From: Zetaproteobacteria bacterium
GTDB lineage: Bacteria; Pseudomonadota; Zetaproteobacteria; Mariprofundales; Mariprofundaceae
DNA: 5,145 nucleotides
Direction of reading: 5' to 3'
Assembly (NCBI GenBank): GCA_021545595.1
Contig: JAJRVG010000119.1
Span: 1-5,145, forward strand
The notes under the pieces: model-generated
Databases searched by the model: none
What the model saw: the letters and a program-made list of their open reading frames with translations, nothing else
Told to the model about the DNA's origin: nothing
Shown here: in pieces, positions 1 through 5,145 of the stretch
How the letters are laid out: the number at the start of each line of letters is the position of its first letter
Numbering within the stretch: position 1 is the stretch's first letter
Made by a program: the position numbers and the translations under genes

Positions 1-761
1 CATCTGTGATGTTGCTGGCACTACTATTTCTATCCGGCTGTGCAACCGTGGAGAACAATCATGACCCTATTGAAGGCCTGAACCGCTCGACAGACCGTTT
101 CAACGACCTTCTGGATCGGGCGGCCCTGAAGCCACTCGCTAAAGGCTATGTGGCAGTGGGCAATCTGACAGTGCGTAAAGCTATCTCGAACTTTTATGAT
201 AACGCTGACTATCCGGGCACCATTGTGAATGGTTTCCTGCAGGGTAAGGGTAAGCAGGGCATTGAAGATGTTTCCCGTTTCCTGATTAACTCTACCATTG
301 GCCTGCTTGGTCTGATTGATGTTGCCACCCCAATAGGGCTGGAAAAACATGATGAGGACTTTGGCCAGACACTGGCCGTCTGGGGCGCTTCGCAGGGTGC
401 ATATATTGTTTACCCGTTTTTTGGCCCCAACTCTGTTCGTGATACGCCAACACTGCTTTCAGAACCGGCTTTGTCCATACTGCTCTGGTCTTCAATCTGG
501 CTGGCCCCGGAAATCACAATCCCACTTGGCATATTTCACTACATTGACAAAAGGTCACGCCTGCTTGATGCCTCGGACATGCGCGATGAACTGGCACTGG
601 ACCCTTACATATTCACCCGTGAAGCATGGCGTCAGAACCGTGAATACCTGATTTATGACGGGAACCCTCCAACAAAACAGCCGATTAATGGTGAAGATGA
701 TTGGGAAGATGAAGAGGATGCCGACGGTTGGGAAGATGAACCTGCCACTGGAGAACAGTAG
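1..761 (+). CDS. mlaA: MlaA (VacJ) outer-membrane lipoprotein, 5' end cut by window edge
   Basis: MlaA is the outer-membrane lipoprotein of the Mla pathway. In E. coli it removes mislocalised phospholipids from the outer leaflet and passes them to periplasmic MlaC. Numbering from the GTG at base 6, the protein shows a lipobox LSGC with Cys12, then DPIEGLNR (20-27), NFYDNADYPGTIVNGFLQGK (62-81), SRFLINSTIGLLG (90-102), EDFGQTLAVWG (117-127) and the hallmark YPFFGPNSVRDT (136-147). It ends with DPYIFTREAWRQNREY (199-214), as in the family. Only 11 hydrophobic residues precede the lipobox and there is no basic n-region. The frame is open to the left edge (TCT at 3-5), so the true start very likely lies upstream and the GTG/ATG at 6-11 are internal. 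The last 22 or so residues are strongly acidic and contain a short repeat. It ends with TAG, convergent with aroC. Family assignment is firm; the tail function is unknown. Confidence 0.94.
   Translation, partial: SVMLLALLFLSGCATVENNHDPIEGLNRSTDRFNDLLDRAALKPLAKGYVAVGNLTVRKAISNFYDNADYPGTIVNGFLQGKGKQGIEDVSRFLINSTIGLLGLIDVATPIGLEKHDEDFGQTLAVWGASQGAYIVYPFFGPNSVRDTPTLLSEPALSILLWSSIWLAPEITIPLGIFHYIDKRSRLLDASDMRDELALDPYIFTREAWRQNREYLIYDGNPPTKQPINGEDDWEDEEDADGWEDEPATGEQ
695..748 (+). repeat. Two-copy 27-base tandem repeat encoding the acidic MlaA tail
   Basis: The 13-mer ttgggaagatgaa occurs at 701-713 and again at 728-740, exactly 27 bases (nine codons) apart and in frame. The two units encode DDWEDEEDA and DGWEDEPAT. 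The second unit has diverged after the shared core. This looks like a small in-frame duplication that lengthened the acidic end of MlaA. The repeat is seen directly; the duplication origin is inferred. Confidence 0.6.
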
Positions 762-765
762 GCCG

Positions 766-802
766 CGCTTCAAAGCGAAGGGCTTTACACGTTCACTTTT
801 TT
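766..802 (+). terminator. Weak candidate terminator between convergent mlaA and aroC
   Basis: The 39-base gap between the two stop codons holds two small inverted repeats that share bases and so cannot form together. One is CGCTT/AAGCG (766-770 with 773-777). The other is AAAGC/GCTTT (772-776 with 782-786) around a GAAGG loop. A T6 run follows at 797-802, overlapping the aroC stop codon. The T run begins 10 bases after the second stem, which is too far for a standard intrinsic terminator, and the stems are only 5 bp. On the - strand no T run follows the hairpin. It is therefore a possible but poor terminator for mlaA. Confidence 0.25.
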
Positions 803-1862
803 ACAATTGGCTGGATCGATGCCGTAACAGGTGGTCGGCCAACACCAGAGCCAGCATCGCTTCAGCAATCGGAACCGCACGAATACCAACACAGGGGTCA
901 TGACGGCCTTTGGTGATAATTTCTGTTTCATTGCCATGAATATCTACAGTAGGGCGAGCCTTGGGAATAGATGATGTCGGCTTCAGCGCCATGCGTGCAC
1001 GAATCGTGTCACCATTAGAAATACCGCCAAGCACACCACCTGCATGATTGCTGACAAAGCCCTCTCTGCGCATGGCATCACCAAATTCGGAGCCCTTCGC
1101 TTCAACACAGGAAAATCCATCTCCGATTTCAATACCCTTAACCGCAGGGATAGAGATCATTGCCCTGGCAATATCGGCATCCAGACGATCAAATACCGGC
1201 TCGCCAAGGCCGGGAATCATGCCATGTGCTTCAACCGTAACACTGGCACCAATGGAGTCACCCTCTTTACGCAGAGCATCCATGAAAGCAGCCATCTCCC
1301 TGGCAGCAACTGCATCGGGGCAGAAAAATGGATTGTTGCCGATCTCATCCAGCTCAAACCGGGAACCATCCATTCGAACCGGACCAATCTGATCTACCCA
1401 GCCACGAATAGTGATGCCAAAAGAGGCAAGCATCTTTCTCGCCACAGCACCTGCAGCAACACGTGCGGCAGTCTCCCTGGCTGAAGAGCGTCCACCACCC
1501 CGATAATCACGCATACCATACTTTTCAAAGTAGGTCATATCTGCATGACCGGGGCGAAACTTATCTTTGATCTCTGAATAATCTCTGCTGCGCTGGTCGG
1601 TATTGCGAATCAGAAGCCCGATCGGGCAGCCTGTTGTTTTACCCTCAAAAATACCGGAAAGAATCTCAACAATGTCATCTTCTTTTCTCTGGGTGGTATA
1701 TTTGGACTGGCCGGGCTTTCGACGATCCAGATCAGGCTGGATATCTGACTCATTCAGCTCAATACCTGCAGGACACCCCTCCACAATAGCCACAAGGGCT
1801 GCACCATGGGATTCCCCCGCTGTTGTAACCCGGAAAATCTGGCCGAAAGATGAGCCGGACAC
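801..1862 (-). CDS. aroC: Chorismate synthase AroC
   Basis: Chorismate synthase makes chorismate from 5-enolpyruvylshikimate-3-phosphate using reduced FMN. It is the last step of the shikimate pathway and acts in the cytoplasm. The 353-residue product matches the usual length (E. coli about 360). The N-terminal signature FRVTTAGESHG contains His19, and RPGHADMTYFEKYG contains His106; these are the two invariant histidines of the family. The second signature GRSSARETAARVAAGA (124-139) and the C-terminal GRHDPCVGIRAVPIAEA (319-335) are also present. The start is a GTG (1860-1862), chosen because MSGSSFGQIFRVTT aligns with the normal N-terminus and an in-frame TAG lies two codons upstream. That TAG is the fabI stop, so the genes are 3 bases apart and probably co-transcribed. 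An AGGGG 11 bases upstream is the only ribosome-binding candidate. Stop is TAA. The gene looks intact. Confidence 0.98.
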   Translation of the reverse strand: MSGSSFGQIFRVTTAGESHGAALVAIVEGCPAGIELNESDIQPDLDRRKPGQSKYTTQRKEDDIVEILSGIFEGKTTGCPIGLLIRNTDQRSRDYSEIKDKFRPGHADMTYFEKYGMRDYRGGGRSSARETAARVAAGAVARKMLASFGITIRGWVDQIGPVRMDGSRFELDEIGNNPFFCPDAVAAREMAAFMDALRKEGDSIGASVTVEAHGMIPGLGEPVFDRLDADIARAMISIPAVKGIEIGDGFSCVEAKGSEFGDAMRREGFVSNHAGGVLGGISNGDTIRARMALKPTSSIPKARPTVDIHGNETEIITKGRHDPCVGIRAVPIAEAMLALVLADHLLRHRSSQL

Positions 1863-1889
1863 AGTCTATTCGACCCCTGGGTCGCCGGC
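1854..1889 (-). promoter_or_regulatory. Possible nested hairpin over the aroC translation start
   Basis: Read on the - strand, CGACCC-AG-GGGTCG (1871-1884) is a perfect inverted repeat with 6-base arms, and it contains the AGGGG (1874-1878) that is the only Shine-Dalgarno candidate for aroC. Immediately outside it, GCCGG (1885-1889) can pair with CCGGC (1854-1858) downstream, enclosing the fabI TAG (1866-1868) and the aroC GTG (1860-1862). Ribosomes finishing fabI would run through this structure and open it, so it could couple aroC translation to fabI. The repeats are seen; folding and function are inferred. GCCGGC is itself palindromic and fabI codons constrain the sequence, so coincidence is possible. 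Confidence 0.4.
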
Positions 1890-2648
1890 ACCCACATGGA
1901 AGCCGCTATCAACGTAATGTACCTCACCTGAGACACCTGAAGCCAGATCGGAGAGCAGGTAAGCTGTGGTATTTCCCACCTCCTCCTGTGAAACATTGCG
2001 ACCAAGCATGGAGCCACGCGCACTCTTCTCCATCAGTTTGCGGAAATCACCCACCGCAGATGCTGCAAGTGTTCTGATCGGGCCCGCTGACACCGCATTC
2101 ACACGGATACCATCTGTGCCAAGATCTGCTGCCAGATAACGTGTTGATGCCTCGAGTGCTGCCTTGGAAACGCCCATCATGCCATAGCCAGGCACGGCCC
2201 GTACCGCCCCAAGGTAGGTCATGGTTACCATGCTGCCACCCTCACCCATCAGCTTGGCTGCGCGCTGCGCACAGGCGACAAATGAGTAAGCTGAAATATC
2301 CAGTGCTAATTGAAAATCTTCCCGGCTCACATTTGAAAAGCGGTCTCTCAATGAGTCCTTATTCGCAAATGCAATGGAGTGAACCATAAAATCAAGCTTG
2401 CCCCACTGCTGCTCAACTTTCTCAAAAAAAACATCCATCTGGGTATCATCGCCTACATCAAGCGGTTCAATGAATGTTGCATCCACGGACTCCGCCAGCG
2501 GGCGAACACGTTTCTCCAGCATCTCTCCCAGATAATTAAACCCGAGCTCAGCACCTTCGCGCCTGCACGCCTGCGTTACACCCCAGGCAATAGATTTGTC
2601 ATTTGCCACACCAAGAATCAGGCCTTTTTTTCCTTCAAGAATACCCAC
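1866..2648 (-). CDS. fabI: Enoyl-[acyl-carrier-protein] reductase FabI
   Basis: FabI reduces trans-2-enoyl-ACP to acyl-ACP with NAD(P)H, the final step of each fatty-acid elongation cycle, in the cytoplasm. It is a short-chain dehydrogenase-fold enzyme. The 260-residue length is typical. The start MGILEGKKGLILGVANDKSIAWG gives the family's nucleotide-binding loop. VHSIAFA lies at 89-95, and TYLGAVRAVPGYGMMGVSK holds Tyr145, the catalytic Tyr155 and Lys162 (Y-x6-K). SAGPIRTLAAS (187-197) and GEVHYVDSGF (241-250) complete the pattern. Position 93 is Ala where E. coli has Gly93, the residue linked to triclosan resistance; Ala here occurs in many FabI proteins. The start is a GTG (2646-2648) with an AGGGGG seven bases upstream. 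It follows tgpA after 45 bases and is 3 bases from aroC. Stop is TAG. The C-terminal end GAGDPGVE differs from the E. coli tail. Confidence 0.97.
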   Translation of the reverse strand: MGILEGKKGLILGVANDKSIAWGVTQACRREGAELGFNYLGEMLEKRVRPLAESVDATFIEPLDVGDDTQMDVFFEKVEQQWGKLDFMVHSIAFANKDSLRDRFSNVSREDFQLALDISAYSFVACAQRAAKLMGEGGSMVTMTYLGAVRAVPGYGMMGVSKAALEASTRYLAADLGTDGIRVNAVSAGPIRTLAASAVGDFRKLMEKSARGSMLGRNVSQEEVGNTTAYLLSDLASGVSGEVHYVDSGFHVGAGDPGVE

Positions 2649-2655
2649 AGGAATT

Positions 2656-2661
2656 CCCCCT
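2656..2661 (-). promoter_or_regulatory. Ribosome binding site of fabI
   Basis: On the - strand AGGGGG lies seven bases upstream of the GTG at 2646-2648. It is the best Shine-Dalgarno match near any start in this window and supports the GTG as the fabI start rather than an internal ATG. The rest of the 45-base gap (2649-2693) shows stop codons TAA and TGA in the fabI frame at 2670-2675, and no convincing -35/-10 promoter or terminator. fabI may therefore be read from a promoter within or upstream of tgpA. Confidence 0.65.
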
Positions 2662-2693
2662 ATAAGAGATCATTAGCAATAGTTTTGCCGAAT

Positions 2694-4589
2694 CTAACAG
2701 CGATTTTTAGAAAGCGCACGCAGATGGCACCTTATCTCCCTGCGGCTCCATAAACCTCCACTGCCATAGAGCTGTCGTTCCCAGGCAGCCACAAAAGCGT
2801 GCCACGCTGCTCCGCCCACACCATCAGGGATCGGAACAACACGTAGTGGCTGGTGAAGAAGGCGTGTCACACCATGCCTGACCAGCCAGCGATCCAGTAT
2901 CGGCCACGCTCTGCGCTGGAGTAGCCCCCGCTGCAGTCTTTGTCGAAAAAAGAACCAGGCAAGCGCAAATAAAAGCACTACAACCACGGTAGAAACCAGA
3001 TAACGTTTGAGCAACAGAGTCAGCTTTTGAAACAGCTCCCCTCTATCGGAATCCTGAAATTCAAGAACATACCGGTACCAGGTCAGCTTAAGCGACTCCC
3101 ACACCTCATCCATTGCAGGAAAATCAACACCCGTCAACTGCCAGCGGGACGGTGGTGTTGAATCATAACGCTGCCAGCTTCCATCAACCCAGGCTTCCAC
3201 CCAGCTGTGGGCATGCTGCTGACGAATCAGGTAGAAGCCACCAACCTCATTCCACTCACCACCAAAGTAACCATTCACAACCCTTGCCGGAATCTTCTGT
3301 GAGCGAAGTGAAAGAGCCAACAGCGTGGCATAGAGTTCACAGTGCCCCCGCCTGTTATTTAAAAAAGATTCCACGGGTCTGTCTGCATCAATGGGCGCAT
3401 TCAGGTCGTAGCCCCACCCCTGCATCTCATTGACCAGCATCTGCGCCAACTGCCGGGAAGAGGTTGAACCCGATACCGTCGCCTTCGCCCATCTGGTGAC
3501 AACATCAGGGACATGTGATGTGTCCATCTCCGCAGCTATCGGTGGTGCCATGTCAGGCAACAATCGTCGCCCTGCTTCCACCTCCATCAACATCCGAATT
3601 CGCCTTGACGGTGCATGCACAAAACGAAGGCTCCCTGCCGCATCCATTTTCATCGTCTCAGCAGCTCTTACAACTCCCAGAACACCTTCCGGCAGCATAA
3701 TATAGGGATGATCACTTGCCTCCCGGTAGAGTGCGATCTCCTGCCCCCTGTTGTCTGAAAAGTACGCACTCGTGCCCCGTTGCCAGAAACGAACATTTTC
3801 TACCGGGTGCTGCCGCCACCCACGTCCGTTGTATATACTCAGTGTTGTACCGCGCCAGTACCGCGCCATCATCAAACGTCGAAACACGTTAACATCCATG
3901 TCCACCGGCTCCACACGCATCATCACCGTTGGATCAAGCTCACGGGCAAACTCCCCCAGATTCACCTCACTACCAAAGCCACTGGTCACCTTTTTGGGCT
4001 GAGTATGCTTAAGGTATGTCTGAAAATCAAATCGTGGTAATACAATAAAAATTACCACTGCCAGAAGTCCAATCCAGGGCATCAACCGAACCTCCCGTTT
4101 CCAACCCGGCATGGGCAACGCTCCACTCGACAGATTCATGCCATAGAGGCATTGGGAAGCCCGCCAGACAGCCCAGGAAAATGCGGTGAGAGGCAGGATA
4201 TAGAGCACTGAATCAGTCAGCACGGCTGCACCCAGAACCAGAAACATGCCTACAAGCATACGATGCAGGTGATTACGCGGAGTGGGGGCTTCAATCACTA
4301 CCGCCATGGCCAGAATAAGTAGAAAGTCAGTGAAGGCGACAACCCATGCCCGCCCAAGAGCCAACTCAATCCCCACCCAGACAAACCCGATCCAACCGAC
4401 AAAACTTGCCTGCATCTCACTCAATGCAAAAACGGGCCCGCGAACCAACCGGAACATGGAGATCAGCATGACCACACTCCAGTAAAATGGGCTTACAAAG
4501 TCGGAAAGCGCCAGAGAGATCACACCTGTTATCAACACTGCCAGTGTCAGCCGTTCTGCCATCATCAATCGTGGAGTGAACAGCTGCAT
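2694..4589 (-). CDS. tgpA: TgpA-type membrane-anchored transglutaminase-like protein (DUF3488/transglutaminase core)
   Basis: This is a 631-residue inner-membrane protein with a large periplasmic transglutaminase-like domain, resembling P. aeruginosa TgpA. The N-terminus carries about six or seven hydrophobic segments between residues 13 and 186 (DUF3488/TgpA N-terminal region). A long soluble part follows at about 190-528, then one membrane segment at 530-548 (TVVVVLLFALAWFF) and a basic C-terminal tail. The catalytic triad of the papain-like fold is visible: Cys417 in RRGHCELYA, His461 in QQHAHSWVEAW and Asp476 in WQRYDSTP, with IPARVVNGYFGGE (433-445) between. The substrate is not known. 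The tail matches the usual DUF4129 end only weakly (WERQLYG, 603-609). The ATG at 4587-4589 directly follows the TAG of the DUF58 gene and has no clear Shine-Dalgarno, so translation probably depends on the upstream gene. Met9 or Met10 are alternative starts. Stop is TAG. Confidence 0.92.
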   Translation of the reverse strand: MQLFTPRLMMAERLTLAVLITGVISLALSDFVSPFYWSVVMLISMFRLVRGPVFALSEMQASFVGWIGFVWVGIELALGRAWVVAFTDFLLILAMAVVIEAPTPRNHLHRMLVGMFLVLGAAVLTDSVLYILPLTAFSWAVWRASQCLYGMNLSSGALPMPGWKREVRLMPWIGLLAVVIFIVLPRFDFQTYLKHTQPKKVTSGFGSEVNLGEFARELDPTVMMRVEPVDMDVNVFRRLMMARYWRGTTLSIYNGRGWRQHPVENVRFWQRGTSAYFSDNRGQEIALYREASDHPYIMLPEGVLGVVRAAETMKMDAAGSLRFVHAPSRRIRMLMEVEAGRRLLPDMAPPIAAEMDTSHVPDVVTRWAKATVSGSTSSRQLAQMLVNEMQGWGYDLNAPIDADRPVESFLNNRRGHCELYATLLALSLRSQKIPARVVNGYFGGEWNEVGGFYLIRQQHAHSWVEAWVDGSWQRYDSTPPSRWQLTGVDFPAMDEVWESLKLTWYRYVLEFQDSDRGELFQKLTLLLKRYLVSTVVVVLLFALAWFFFRQRLQRGLLQRRAWPILDRWLVRHGVTRLLHQPLRVVPIPDGVGGAAWHAFVAAWERQLYGSGGLWSRREIRCHLRALSKNRC

Positions 4590-5145
4590 CTATTCGGAGC
4601 CCATGAGTGAAAGGAGTATCCCGCCGGAGCCGGTGGGTGCAGCGAGGCCGGGCTCTGCACAGGCCAACGCTTCAATCGCAGCAGCTCTTGCCTGATGATC
4701 GCCCAGGTTAAACACCTCCTGCCCCAGCACCAGAAGATCGCCATCCTTCAGATGCGGAAGCTGCTCCTGAAACCAGTACCACGCCTCTCCAAGCAGATGT
4801 TCAAATTTATTTTCGTCAACGCCCGGTGGAAGTCGCAAATCCACCCTCAACAACTGCTGCTGGTCATGCGGTTCACTGCGATCAAAGCGCTTCACTGTCC
4901 AGCCCGCATCAGCCGATGTCACCTTTCGCCAGTGAACTCTGGAGAGGGCATCCCCTGAAATGTACTCCCGCAGCCCGTACCACTCATCTCCCTGCTCAAA
5001 ACGCCTGAGTTCTTCCTCTGCATCATGCCATGGCACTGAGCGAGGCATAACAAACAGCTTCCCCTGCTGCTGCTGAAGCCGAATAATTCGCCACAGACCA
5101 AGCGGAAAGGAGGTGGTCAGCTCTTGCCGGGAAAACCGGGCGCAG
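4590..5145 (-). CDS. DUF58 protein (MoxR-associated), 5' end cut by window edge
   Basis: The frame is open to the right edge, giving 184 visible C-terminal residues of a family that is usually about 300 or more long. The ATG at 5046-5048 is internal, because the codons upstream of it (5049-5144) encode RQELTTSFPLGLWRIIRL, which is the normal DUF58 lead-in to the VMPRS motif. The signature LREYISGDALSRVHWRK (4923-4973) is the core DUF58 motif with its GD and HW residues. DUF58 proteins are commonly encoded beside MoxR-family AAA+ ATPases and TgpA-type transglutaminases; their molecular role is poorly defined, with proposals involving chaperone-like or envelope functions. The N-terminal part, which often has membrane segments, lies outside the window. 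A (CAG)4 run encodes four glutamines just before KLFVMPRS. The stop TAG (4590-4592) abuts the tgpA ATG, so the pair is an operon. Confidence 0.92.
   Translation of the reverse strand, partial: CARFSRQELTTSFPLGLWRIIRLQQQQGKLFVMPRSVPWHDAEEELRRFEQGDEWYGLREYISGDALSRVHWRKVTSADAGWTVKRFDRSEPHDQQQLLRVDLRLPPGVDENKFEHLLGEAWYWFQEQLPHLKDGDLLVLGQEVFNLGDHQARAAAIEALACAEPGLAAPTGSGGILLSLMGSE

Noticed and set aside
6..11. GTG/ATG at the left edge as the true mlaA start
   Set aside because: It would leave a signal peptide of 11 residues with no basic n-region, and the frame is still open to the edge. The real start is probably upstream.
1044..1484. 146-codon open frame on the + strand inside aroC
   Set aside because: It lies wholly antisense to a clearly coding chorismate synthase, its translation resembles no family, and it has no supporting start signal. 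It is a shadow of the real gene.
2649..2693. Possible promoter for fabI in the gap after tgpA
   Set aside because: AT-rich pieces such as TTATAG and TAATGA occur on the - strand, but none matches a -10 well and no properly spaced -35 is present.
2379..2753. 124-codon + strand open frame across the fabI start and tgpA end
   Set aside because: It is antisense to two well-supported genes and its product has no recognisable features.
4621..4637. CCGG-AG-CCGG repeat near the end of the DUF58 gene as a regulatory hairpin
   Set aside because: A two-base spacer leaves no room for a hairpin loop, and CCGG is self-complementary, so such matches arise easily in GC-rich coding sequence.
5046..5048. ATG as the start of a short 152-residue DUF58 protein
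   Set aside because: The codons upstream of it are in frame, open to the edge, and encode conserved DUF58 sequence, so this Met is internal.
5064..5075. (CTG)4 run, encoding four glutamines in the DUF58 protein, as a slippage or phase-variation site
   Set aside because: Four units of a trinucleotide is too short for likely hypermutability, and changes would stay in frame.

Overview
The window holds five protein genes and almost no intergenic space. All five belong to recognisable Gram-negative families. One gene lies on the + strand (mlaA). Four lie on the - strand, reading right to left: a DUF58 protein, a TgpA-type transglutaminase, fabI and aroC. The outer two genes, mlaA and the DUF58 gene, are both cut at their 5' ends by the window edges. 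An outer-membrane lipoprotein of the MlaA family, together with the style of AroC, FabI and TgpA, points to a proteobacterium. Base composition looks close to balanced (about half G+C by eye). I cannot fix the class from this sequence; a gamma- or zeta-proteobacterium would fit, but that is a guess.

Layout. From 1 to 761 (+) is mlaA, an outer-membrane phospholipid-trafficking lipoprotein with an unusual acidic C-terminal tail built on a short repeat. A 39-base gap with two overlapping small inverted repeats and a T6 run separates it from the convergent aroC. From 801 to 1862 (-) is aroC (chorismate synthase), and from 1866 to 2648 (-) is fabI (enoyl-ACP reductase). These two are separated by only 3 bases. 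From 2694 to 4589 (-) is a membrane-anchored periplasmic transglutaminase-like protein (tgpA). From 4590 to beyond 5145 (-) is a DUF58 protein whose stop codon touches the tgpA start codon.

How they relate. DUF58 plus TgpA is the familiar core of the MoxR ATPase-DUF58-transglutaminase cluster; the moxR gene, if present, should lie just beyond base 5145. fabI and aroC are housekeeping genes of fatty-acid and aromatic amino-acid synthesis. They look translationally coupled, because the aroC ribosome binding region sits in a possible nested hairpin overlapping the end of fabI. All four - strand genes share one reading frame, and two of the junctions are separated by a single TAG stop codon. I found no mobile element, CRISPR array, RNA gene or clearly novel system. 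The points worth a second look are the gene junctions and the MlaA tail.
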